A stretch of 11,204 nucleotides of DNA from Rubritepida sp. (GTDB taxonomy: Bacteria > Pseudomonadota > Alphaproteobacteria > Acetobacterales > Acetobacteraceae), in the NCBI GenBank assembly GCA_022843345.1, contig JALHNW010000029.1, positions 1 to 11,204 of the forward strand. The letters run 5' to 3'. The position numbers and the translations under genes were made by a program. The notes under the pieces are model-generated. The model worked only from the letters and a program-made list of their open reading frames with translations, searched no databases and was not told where the DNA came from. Positions within the stretch are counted from its first letter, which is position 1. Each line of letters opens with the position of its first letter. Of the stretch, positions 1 through 7,900 are shown piece after piece.

Positions 1-1
1 C

Positions 2-1570
2 ATCGGCGGCGCCGCGCCCAGCAGCCCGGCGCGCCCGCCGGTGCGGCTGGGCGGCTTCTTCGAATCGCCCTTCGGCGGCCCGCCCGTGGCGCTGGGCGGC
101 ACCGCGCCCACCCGCGCCTACGAGATCGTCCCCACCCTGACCGGGCGCGTGACCGCGACCGACAACGCCCGCCTGGGCGCCGGGCGGCGGCAGGAGGAGG
201 TGATCACCTCCATCATCCCCAGCCTCGCCGTGCGGGCCAGCTCGGCGCGGCTGCAGGGCACCGCCAGCTACGCGCCCAGCTTCAACTTCTACCTCAACGA
301 CACCCAGCCCAGCCGGGTGGACCACCGCTTCTTCGGCTCGGGCACGGTGGTGGCCATCCCCGACGCGCTGTTCGTGGACGTCCGCGCGCTGAGCAGCCTC
401 ACCCCGGTCAATCCCGGGCTGAACCAGAGCAACACGCTCACCGACCGCCGCTCCGACCTCGCGCAGAACTACTTCTTCTCGGTCAGCCCCTACTACATCC
501 ACCGCTTCGGCAGCCTGGCCACCGCCATCGCCGGCTACCAGTTCTCCTATGCCGACCGCCAGGCCCAGACGCTGCGGGTGAACCCCGCCAACCTCGCCAG
601 CCCCGGCGTGGGCGGCAACGAGGCGCTCACCACCCACACCGGCTACGCCGCGGTCCGCACGGGCGAGGATTTCGGCCGGCTGGCGGCGGAGGCCCGCGTC
701 AGCGGCAGCGCCTTCACCGGCGGCAGCGCGGTGACGGACGGGGCGAGCCGCATGCTGGCCGTGCTGGAAACCCGCTACGCGGTGATGCGCACCGTGTCCG
801 TGCTGCTGGAGGGCGGGTACGAGAACCTGCGCTTCGGCGGCGTCACGCCCTACCGCGTGGACGGCCCGGTCTGGGGGGTGGGCGTGCGGCTGGACCCCAG
901 CCCGAACAGCACCATCACCCTGCGCTACCGCCGGCGCGACGGCTTCGACAGCCCGCAGGCCGATGCGCGCGTGCAGCTCAGCCCGCGCACCGTGCTCTTC
1001 GGCCGCTACCAGGAATCGGCGACCACCACGCTGCGCCAGACCTCGGACCTGCTGAACACCATCACGGTGGACGAGCTGGGCAACGCGGTGGACAGCCGCA
1101 CCGGCGCGCCGGCGCCCGAGCTGGGGGGCGCGGGCTTCCTGGGCGTGCAGAACGGCCTGTTCCGCTCGCGCCGGGGCACCGCCTCCGTCACGCATTTCTT
1201 CACGCGCAACACGCTGACCCTGCAATACGCCCACGACCAGCGCTCGCCGCTCAGCGTCGCACCCGGCCAGCTCGCCTTCTCGCAGCAGGGCAACACCGTC
1301 TCGCTGATCGGCCAGCGCCAGCTGAGCGGCGTGACGAGCGCCTTCGCCTCCGTCGGCTATTCCTGGAACCGCTCGGGCACCTTCGGCTCGCGCAGCGAGA
1401 CGGTGAACGGCCGGCTGGGGCTGTCGCACCGCTTCACCGAGCAGCTCTTCGGTTCGCTCCAGTACCAGGTGATCCACCGCACCTCGAGCGTGGCGGGCAC
1501 GGCCGGCAGCCTGGCGCCGCGCGACGCCACGCAGAACTCGCTGATCGGCTCGCTGACGGCGAGGTTCTGA
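2..1570 (+). CDS. PEP-CTERM system-associated outer-membrane beta-barrel protein (5' end outside window)
   Basis: The reading frame is open to the left edge, so the true start and signal peptide lie upstream; the internal GTG at 41 gives at least 509 residues but is probably not the start. The protein alternates short polar and aromatic strands with turns through its whole length (for example YYIHRFGSLATAIAGYQFSY) and ends in Arg-Phe. A C-terminal Phe after an amphipathic last strand is the usual outer-membrane barrel insertion signal. The early part (EIVPTLTGRVTATDNARLG, then a SIIPSLAVRASS-type strand) matches my memory of the TIGR03016 family, which sits beside exosortase A/EPS genes. Its role is inferred to be in export or outer-membrane passage of the polysaccharide; no enzymatic motif is visible. 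The next gene is 82 bp downstream and is an ATPase of the same system, which supports the assignment. Alternative: an unrelated surface barrel of the EpsL type. Confidence 0.8.
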   Translation: MGGAAPSSPARPPVRLGGFFESPFGGPPVALGGTAPTRAYEIVPTLTGRVTATDNARLGAGRRQEEVITSIIPSLAVRASSARLQGTASYAPSFNFYLNDTQPSRVDHRFFGSGTVVAIPDALFVDVRALSSLTPVNPGLNQSNTLTDRRSDLAQNYFFSVSPYYIHRFGSLATAIAGYQFSYADRQAQTLRVNPANLASPGVGGNEALTTHTGYAAVRTGEDFGRLAAEARVSGSAFTGGSAVTDGASRMLAVLETRYAVMRTVSVLLEGGYENLRFGGVTPYRVDGPVWGVGVRLDPSPNSTITLRYRRRDGFDSPQADARVQLSPRTVLFGRYQESATTTLRQTSDLLNTITVDELGNAVDSRTGAPAPELGGAGFLGVQNGLFRSRRGTASVTHFFTRNTLTLQYAHDQRSPLSVAPGQLAFSQQGNTVSLIGQRQLSGVTSAFASVGYSWNRSGTFGSRSETVNGRLGLSHRFTEQLFGSLQYQVIHRTSSVAGTAGSLAPRDATQNSLIGSLTARF

Positions 1571-1652
1571 CGAAAACGCGAGCGCGGCAGGGACTTCCCG
1601 GCCCCGCCGTGCTCTAAACCCCGCCAGGCCGCCAGCAGGAACCCGCATCCGC

Positions 1653-2645
1653 ATGCTCGTCGAACATTACGGCTTCCGCGAACCGCCCTTCCTCATGACG
1701 CCGGACGCCCGGCTGTTCTACGCCAGCCACGGCCACGCCCGCGCCTACGCGCACCTGGTCTACGGCATCGCCCAGCGGGAGGGGTTCATCGTCGTCACCG
1801 GCGAGGTGGGGGCGGGCAAGACGACGCTGATCGAGCGCCTGTGCTCCGAGCTCGCGCCCGGCGCCTTCGTGGTGGCCCGCGTGGAGACGACGCAGGTGGC
1901 GGGCGACGACCTGCTGCGCCTGGTGGCGCGCGGCTTCGGCGCCGCCTCCGACGGCACAAAGGCCGACGTGCTGGCCGCCATCGCCGCGAAGCTGCGCGAG
2001 GCGGGCGGCGAGCCGGGCGCGCCGCGCCACCTGCTGATCGTGGACGAGGCGCAGGCCCTGGCCCCGGCGGCGCTGGAGGAGCTGCGGATGCTGTCCAACT
2101 TCACGGACAATGGCCGCGCCCTGCTGCAGACCCTGCTGATCGGCCAGCCGCAGCTGCGCCGCCTGATCGCCAGCCCCGACCTGGACCAGCTGCGCCAGCG
2201 CGTGCTCGCCTCCTACCACCTGTCCGGGCTGACGCAGGAGGAGACGCGCGCCTACATCGAGTTCCGCCTGCGCGGCGTGGGCTGGGAGGGCGTGCCGGCC
2301 TGGGAGGAAGGCGCGCTGGACCGCGTGCACCAGCTCACCGGTGGCATCCCGCGGCGGATCAACCGCCTGTGCTCGCGCGTGCTGCTCACGGGCGCGATCG
2401 AGAATGCGGACGTGCTCAGCGTCGCCATGGTGGAATCCACCGCCGCCGAGCTGGAGGAGGACCTGGGCGCCGGCCTCCAGCCGCTGGAGGAGGAGCGCGG
2501 CGCGACACCCCCGCCGGCCGGGCTGCGCGCCGAGCTGGACGAGCTGGCCGACCGCATCGCCTCGCTGGAGCGCGCCAACCGCCAGCGCGAGCGCGTCTTC
2601 GGCGTGCTGAACGAGATGATCGCCGTGATCGGGCGCCATCGGTGA
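1653..2645 (+). CDS. XrtA/PEP-CTERM system-associated ExeA/GspA-like AAA ATPase
   Basis: The product is a 330-residue P-loop ATPase. Walker A is GEVGAGKT at residues 50-57 and Walker B is LLIVDEAQ at 127-134, with the DEAQ form typical of the ExeA/GspA and AAA_22 group. The N-terminus (YGFREPPFLMTPD, about 6-18) is the characteristic 'FGL..pPF..tPDp..ly' opening of this family. Sensor/lid-like residues follow in GGIPRRINRLC (230-240). After about residue 289 there is a charged heptad-like stretch (LDELADRIASLERANRQRER), probably a short coiled coil. No signal peptide is seen and it should be cytoplasmic. In the related ExeAB system the ATPase drives assembly of an envelope secretin; here the partner is unknown but is likely an envelope component of EPS export. 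AGGA at 1637-1640 precedes the ATG by 12 nt. The stop overlaps the next gene's start, so the two are translationally coupled. The family (TIGR03015) is assigned from motif recognition and context. Confidence 0.88.
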   Translation: MLVEHYGFREPPFLMTPDARLFYASHGHARAYAHLVYGIAQREGFIVVTGEVGAGKTTLIERLCSELAPGAFVVARVETTQVAGDDLLRLVARGFGAASDGTKADVLAAIAAKLREAGGEPGAPRHLLIVDEAQALAPAALEELRMLSNFTDNGRALLQTLLIGQPQLRRLIASPDLDQLRQRVLASYHLSGLTQEETRAYIEFRLRGVGWEGVPAWEEGALDRVHQLTGGIPRRINRLCSRVLLTGAIENADVLSVAMVESTAAELEEDLGAGLQPLEEERGATPPPAGLRAELDELADRIASLERANRQRERVFGVLNEMIAVIGRHR

Positions 2646-3490
2646 GCGCCGCGCCTCGCAACGCGATGACGGTGGATGTGGAGGACTGGTTCCAGGTCCA
2701 GGCCTTCGCCGGCACGCTCAAGCGCGAGGACTGGGAGGGGCTGGAGCGCCGGGTGGAGGCCAACACGGAGCGCGTGCTGGAGGCCTTCGCCCGCCACAAC
2801 GTGCGCGGCACCTTCTTCACCCTGGGCTGGGTGGCCGAGCGCCACCCCCTGCTGGTCCGCCGCATCGTCGCCGCCGGGCACGAGCTGGCCAGCCACGGCC
2901 ACGGCCACGAGCAGGTCCACGCGATCGGCGAGGCGCGGTTCCGCGAGGACATCCGCCGCGCCAAGGCCGTGCTGGAGGATGCCGGCGGCGTCCTCGTGCG
3001 CGGCTACCGCGCGCCCACCTTCTCCATCGGCCCCGCCACCCCCTGGGCGCATGCCGCCCTGGCCGAGGAGGGGCACGGCTACTCCTCCTCCATCTTCCCG
3101 GTGAAGCACGACCTGTACGGCGCGCCCGACGCCCCGCGCGGCCCGCACCGTCCGCGCGCCGACGGCGTGCCGGAGCTGCCGATGACCACGGTGCGCGCGC
3201 TCGGCCGCAACCTGCCCTGCGCGGGCGGCGGCTGGTTCCGCCTGGTGCCCTACCCGCTGTTCCGCACCGGCCTGCGCCGGGTGAACGGCCTGGAGGATGC
3301 CCGCGGCATATTCTACTTCCACCCCTGGGAGGTGGATCCCGGCCAGCCCCGCGTGGCGCAGGCCGGGCGGCTGTCGCGCTTCCGCCACTACACCGGGCTG
3401 GACAGCATGATGGCGCGGCTGGACATGCTGCTGCGCGACTTCCGCTGGGGGCGGATGGACGAGGTCTTCGCGGCCGAGCTGGGGAGCTGA
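2642..3490 (+). CDS. XrtA system polysaccharide deacetylase
   Basis: The product is a 282-residue NodB-type carbohydrate esterase (CE4-like). It opens with NAMTVDVEDWFQVQAF, the near-invariant start of the PEP-CTERM-associated deacetylase family (TIGR03006). Catalytic motifs are visible: TVDVED at 10-15 (motif 1, acidic base/metal), SHGHGHEQVH at 84-93 with His85 and His89 spaced as the zinc-binding pair, RAPTFS at 123-128 (motif 3), and FHPWEVD at 226-232 with a late His for motif 5. It should remove acetyl groups from N-acetylated sugars of the exopolysaccharide. No signal peptide is seen, as is usual in this family. I chose GTG 2642 because its codon overlaps the upstream TGA in a GTGA arrangement and leaves the usual short leader before the TVDVED motif. 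ATG 2666 is the alternative. Neither has a strong ribosome-binding site, which fits coupling to the ATPase gene. The same frame stays open far upstream, but that part is out-of-frame ATPase sequence. Confidence 0.88.
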   Translation: MSAAPRNAMTVDVEDWFQVQAFAGTLKREDWEGLERRVEANTERVLEAFARHNVRGTFFTLGWVAERHPLLVRRIVAAGHELASHGHGHEQVHAIGEARFREDIRRAKAVLEDAGGVLVRGYRAPTFSIGPATPWAHAALAEEGHGYSSSIFPVKHDLYGAPDAPRGPHRPRADGVPELPMTTVRALGRNLPCAGGGWFRLVPYPLFRTGLRRVNGLEDARGIFYFHPWEVDPGQPRVAQAGRLSRFRHYTGLDSMMARLDMLLRDFRWGRMDEVFAAELGS

Positions 3491-3494
3491 ACGC

Positions 3495-4541
3495 ATGGCG
3501 GTGACGCTGCGGGAGCTGGACGCCGCGGGCGCCCCGGCCTGGGACGCCTTCGTGCGCGGCCGGCCGGAGGGGACCTTCTTCCACCTTTCGCCCTGGGCGG
3601 CGGTGATCCGCGGCGCCTTCGGCCATTCCACCCACTACGTGATGGCCGAGCAGGACGGCGCCGTGGTCGGCGTGCTGCCGCTGGCGCGGATGAAGACGCG
3701 CCTGTTCGGCGACCTGCTCTCCTCCACCCCCTTCTGCGTCTACGGCGGCAGCCTGGCGGCGACGCCGGAGGCCGCGGCCGCGCTGGAGGCGCACGCCCTG
3801 GCCCTGCGCGACCGCCTGGGCGCCCCCGTGCTGGAGTTCCGCCGGCGCGGCGCGCCCGATCCGGGCTGGACGGGGCGCGCGCCGCTGTACTTCACCTTCC
3901 GCAAGCCGATCCGCATGACGGGCGACGACGCGAAGGACATGGCCGCCAACATCCCGCGCAAGCAGCGCGCGGAGGTCCGCAAGGCGATCGAGAAGTTCGG
4001 CCTGCGCTCCGTCTCGGACAGCGACACCCGCACCCTGCACCGCGTCTACGCCGAGAGCGTGCGCAACCTGGGCAGCCCGGTCTTCCCGCGCCGCTACTTC
4101 CGCCTGCTGGCCGAGGCCTTCCCGGGCGAGCACGACGTCACCACCGTGCTGGCGGGCGGGACGCCGGTGGCGAGCGTGCTGAACTTCCACTTCCGCGAGG
4201 AGGTGCTGCCCTACTACGGCGGCGGCCTGCCGGTGGCGCGGGAGAACCGCGCCAACGAGTTCATGTACTGGGAGGTGATGCGCCGCGCGGGGCGCGAGCG
4301 GGGCGCGACCCTGTTCGACTTCGGCCGCAGCAAGCTCGGCACCGGGGCCTTCGACTACAAGAAGAACTGGGGCTTCGAGCCGGAGGAGCTGCATTACTGC
4401 TACCGCTTGGCGGAAGGCGCGGCGGTTCCCGACAACAACCCGAACAACCCGAAGTACAAGCTGGTCATCGCGGCCTGGAAACGGCTGCCGATACCTGTGG
4501 CGAACCTGCTAGGCCCGCCGCTGGTGCGCGGGCTGGGCTGA
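3495..4541 (+). CDS. FemAB/GNAT-fold XrtA/PEP-CTERM system-associated protein
   Basis: The product has 348 residues, full length for the family. It has the two-half acyltransferase-like layout: an N-terminal half with WDAFVRGRPEGTFFH (16-30) and HYVMAEQDGAVVGVLPLARM (47-66), then a second half with NIPRKQRAEVRKA (152-164), TPVASVLNFHF (223-233), YYGGGLPVARENRANEF (240-256) and LFDFGRSKLGTGAFDYKKNW (273-292). The last block is a hallmark of FemAB-like and GNAT (Acetyltransf_6) proteins of exosortase loci (TIGR03019). FemAB relatives transfer aminoacyl groups to peptidoglycan or related acceptors. Here the acceptor is unknown and may be the exopolysaccharide or a sorted protein, which is inference. 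GGGGAG at 3481-3486 lies 8 nt before the ATG, and only 4 nt separate it from the deacetylase stop, so it is cotranscribed. No signal peptide is seen. It appears to be the last gene of this cluster, since a 387-bp non-coding gap follows. Confidence 0.87.
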   Translation: MAVTLRELDAAGAPAWDAFVRGRPEGTFFHLSPWAAVIRGAFGHSTHYVMAEQDGAVVGVLPLARMKTRLFGDLLSSTPFCVYGGSLAATPEAAAALEAHALALRDRLGAPVLEFRRRGAPDPGWTGRAPLYFTFRKPIRMTGDDAKDMAANIPRKQRAEVRKAIEKFGLRSVSDSDTRTLHRVYAESVRNLGSPVFPRRYFRLLAEAFPGEHDVTTVLAGGTPVASVLNFHFREEVLPYYGGGLPVARENRANEFMYWEVMRRAGRERGATLFDFGRSKLGTGAFDYKKNWGFEPEELHYCYRLAEGAAVPDNNPNNPKYKLVIAAWKRLPIPVANLLGPPLVRGLG

Positions 4542-4928
4542 CCGGGCGCCTGGGCGATCCTTCAGGCCGCCGCGCACGCGGCGACGACCGCGCGGGCCCG
4601 GCCCCCACGGCAGTACCCGTCAGATAAACGTCATCTCCACAACCCTGAATAGTTATCGGGCAAAGGCTAAAGGCCTTGCCCGGAACGCTTTTCTGCGTTT
4701 CCTTCCCAGTCTTGTATTCAGCAAAAAATAACCCTCGGTTGGTAGCATTACCGATGCAGAACGCACGGAATGCGTGCATCAGTCTCCGACGTAGCGCGTA
4801 TTGCGAGTGTCCATTAACCAACGCATGAGGGTGTTCGCTGGGGCAGTTTGTGGGTTTGAGACGCATTTTTTACTTTTAGAGACGACCTGACAGCCTTCTG
4901 CCCGGCGGCCGCGGAGAGAGAGATTTCG
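4542..4928 (+). promoter_or_regulatory. AT-richer 387-bp intergenic leader upstream of the giant repeat-protein gene
   Basis: No convincing gene is present. From about 4620 to 4890 the DNA is visibly less GC-rich than anything else in the window, with runs such as CAAAAAATAA and CATTTTTTACTTTTAG. It contains a GC hairpin just after the upstream stop (arms CGCCGC/GCGGCG, 4568-4583), a tandem hairpin pair at 4657-4702, and an imperfect stem at 4753-4780 (GATGC/GCATC outside, ACGCA/TGCGT inside). I scanned by eye for a sigma-54 GG-N10-GC element and found none, and no clean sigma-70 promoter is obvious. A purine-rich GGAGAGAGAGA (4913-4923) sits just before ATG 4929 as the likely ribosome-binding site. 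The stretch probably carries the promoter and a structured 5' leader of the large gene; the exact elements are not determined. Confidence 0.45.
4657..4702 (+). terminator. Tandem hairpins, possible terminator of the EPS cluster or leader attenuator
   Basis: The first stem pairs CGGGC plus AAGGC with GCCTT plus GCCCG (4657-4682), with one bulged A and a 5-nt loop. It is followed directly by a second stem of GGAACGC with GCGTTTCC (4682-4702, one bulged T) whose loop holds a TTTT run. The T-run is short and interrupted, so this is only a weak intrinsic-terminator candidate. It lies 115 nt after the FemAB-like stop. Confidence 0.35.
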
Positions 4929-7900
4929 ATGTCCGGAACGGTCCTGAAGCCTGAAATGACGTCCCTCGTCGCCACCGACGTCACGGGGGTGATCTTCCAG
5001 AATGCGGGTGCGGCCACGCTGGGGGCGGGCGTCGCCACCTTCGGCCAGACCTTCCTCGCTGGCGACCTGCCGGCCGGCGCCACCCTGGTGGCCCGCATCA
5101 ACGGCGTGGACGTCCCCGTCCAGGTGGATGCCAAGACCTTCAACGCCGACGGCTCGGTGAAGTTCGCCGTGCTTTCCGTCGAGCGCCCCGCGCTGGCCGC
5201 AGGCGAGACGGCCGAGGTGGCCCTGCGCGTGGACGCCGCCGGCCCCGTGGCCGGCCCGGCCATGGACCTCGCCGCCGCCCTGGACGGGCGCAGCCTGGCC
5301 GTGGACATCACCCCCTCCGGCGGCGCCACGGTCACGGTGGACGGCATCGCCGCGCTGAAGGCCGCCCTGGCCGACGGCACCGCCAGCTTCTGGCAGCAGG
5401 GCGCGCTCGCCACCGAGGCGCGCGTGGTCGTGGACCTGCCGGGCTCGCAGCGCCTGGTCTTCGACATCACCGTCTTCAAGGATGGCGAGTTCAGCGCCAC
5501 CGTGGGCTTCAACAACGACGAGGCGATGGCCGCCACCGGCGGCACCGTCACCTACGAGGCCGTGGTGCGCCTCGACGGCGTCGAGGTGGACCGCGAGGTG
5601 GTCCGCCAGGCGCAGTACCAGAACTGGCACGCCACCTACGCCTCGGGCGAGGTGGATGGCGGCCAGGGCCTGGGCGACCAGTCGGCCGGCTGGCTGAACA
5701 TCCAGCACGACATTCCCTACCTGCAGGCCAGCGGCGCCGTCGCCCAGTACGACCTCACCATCGGCGTGAACGAGGGGCTGCTGGCGAAGTGGGCCACGAT
5801 GGCCGACGGCAGCGGCTGGGGCGAGCCCCTGGCCAGCAACGGCATCACCACCTCCATGGGCAACACGGGCGGGCGCGAGGACATCGGCATCCTCACCGCC
5901 GGCAACACCGGCTGGCTGATCACCCAGGATGCCCGCGCCGCCGAATACGCGCTGGGCCAGGCCGATGCCGCGGCCGGCGTGCCCTGGAACATGTGGGACG
6001 CCGCCAACGGCACCTGGCTGAACACCGACAACTACCCCAAGCTGTGGACCGACGCGCGCGGCGGCACCGGCCGGCCCGGCGACGCCAATTCCGGCGGGCT
6101 GACGCAGCAGCTCGACTGGTCCAGCGGCTGGGGCGTGGACCGCGCCCACCAGCCCGAGCTGTCCTTCCTGCCCTACGTGATGACGGGCGAGCGCGCCTAC
6201 CTCGACACGCTGATGGCGCAGGCCTCCAACACCATCATGTCCACCTGGAACGTCCCCCGCCAGTACGGGGACGCGCTGATCGTGAACGGCAACCAGGTCC
6301 GCACCTCCGCCTGGTCGCTCCGCCAGGTCGAGAACGCCGCCTGGGCCGCGCCCGAGGGCAGCGAGGAACAGGCCTACTTCCAGTCCATCTCCGACAAGAA
6401 CTGGAGCTGGCTGGTCTCCAAGATCCCCGAATGGACCGCCATGCAGGGCGAGGCGCATGGCTGGGTGCCCGGCGCCTACGGCACCGCCGGCTCCATGGCG
6501 CCCTGGCAGCAGGACTACTTCGCCTCCACCACCATCGCCGCCGCCAGCCGCGGCAACGCGGACGCGCTCACCTTCCTCAAGTGGCAGTCGAACTTCCTGG
6601 TCGGCCGCTTCATGCAGGAGGAGAACGGCTTCAACACCAATGACGGCGCCGCCTACAACCTCGCCATCAGCCCCACCACCAGCAGCATCCCCTACACCAC
6701 CTGGGCCAAGATCGGCGCCCAGACGGTGGCGCGCGGGCAGAGCAACGGCGATGGCTGGCCGGCCGGCGAATACGCGCGCCTCGCCGGCGCCACCCTGGCG
6801 GGCATCCACCTGCTCACCGGCTCCACCGAGGCGCTCGACGCCTACAAGATGATGGTGCTGAACTCCGCCAACGGCATGAACGAGGCGACCTACGCCCAGA
6901 ACCCGCAATACGCCGTCACCATCCCCGGCCTGTACAGCGGCGTCATCTCCGGCACCGCGGGCGACGACGTGGTCGAGCCCCGCAGCGGCGGCCCCACCCT
7001 GAGGATCGACCTGGGCGACGGCTTCGACACCATGACGCTGGGCACGGGCAACAACGCCGGCGAGGTGCGCAACACCGAGATCCTCCTCGGCAAGGCGGGC
7101 GCGGACGCCATCACCCTGACCGCCGCCGCCGGCGGCAGCTTCGTGGACCTGGGCGCGGGCGCCGACACGCTGACCCTGGCCGGCGGCCGCGTCACCGTCA
7201 CCAACGTCGAGCGGATCGTGGGCGGGGCCGGTGCCGACGACGTGATCCTGATGGACCGCCTCGCCGCCGGCGCGCAGCTGGACCTGGGCGGCGGGGCCGA
7301 TGCCGTGCGCCTGGCCAATGGCGGCAACGTGGCCCTGCTGCGCAACGTCGAGACGGTGACGGGCGGCGACGGGGCCGACGACATCTCCATGGCGCCCAGC
7401 CTGGGCGGGCTGGTGGGCGCGGTGGTGGACCTGGGCGCGGGCGCCGACACGCTGCGCCTGGCCAGCTCCTCCTCCAACAGCCTTTCCGTGAGCAACGTCG
7501 AGACCCTCATCGGCAACAACGGCGCCGACGAGGTGACGCTGCTCACCGCCGCCGCCGGCGCCAGCGTGGACCTGGCCGGGGGCGCCGACACGCTGCGCCT
7601 GGCCGACGGCGCCAACACCCTCACCGTCCGCAACGTGGAGGTGCTGGTCGGCGGCGCGGGGGCGGACGACGTCACCGGCGCCACCGTCGGCGCCAATGCG
7701 CGCTTCGACCTGGGCGCGGGGGTGGACGTGCTGCGCCTGGCCGTCGCTTCCGGCCTGCTGCCGGTGCAGGTGGCCAACACCGAGACCATCCTCGGCGCCG
7801 GGGCGACCGAGGCGCTGACCCTGCTGACCGCGGCCGACGGCGCCCTGGTGGACCTCGCCGGCGGGACGGACAGCATCCGCCTGGCGGATGGGGCCAACCG

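Noticed and set aside
1841..2641. Upstream extension of the deacetylase reading frame, giving an apparent 549-residue protein
   Set aside because: The extra part is an Arg/Ala/Pro-rich out-of-frame reading of the ATPase gene. The deacetylase family starts just before the TVDVED motif, at GTG 2642.
1614..4394. Several long minus-strand frames opposite the ATPase, deacetylase and FemAB-like genes
   Set aside because: They are GC-rich shadows with low-complexity translations, and they lie opposite genes with intact catalytic motifs.
4465..4866. Minus-strand 133-codon frame across the AT-rich gap
   Set aside because: It has no ribosome-binding site before its ATG, overlaps the 3' end of the FemAB-like gene and turns into Arg/Pro/Ala-rich shadow text. 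I recognise no domain.
4640..4870. Sigma-54 promoter for the giant gene
   Set aside because: I checked the GG dinucleotides in this stretch of the leader for GC exactly 10 nt downstream and found none with a recognisable -24/-12 context.
4754..4890. Two tiny ATGA-overlapping ORFs in the leader as leader peptides
   Set aside because: Neither has a ribosome-binding site, and no amino-acid run or attenuator logic is evident. They are kept only as a note in the leader finding.
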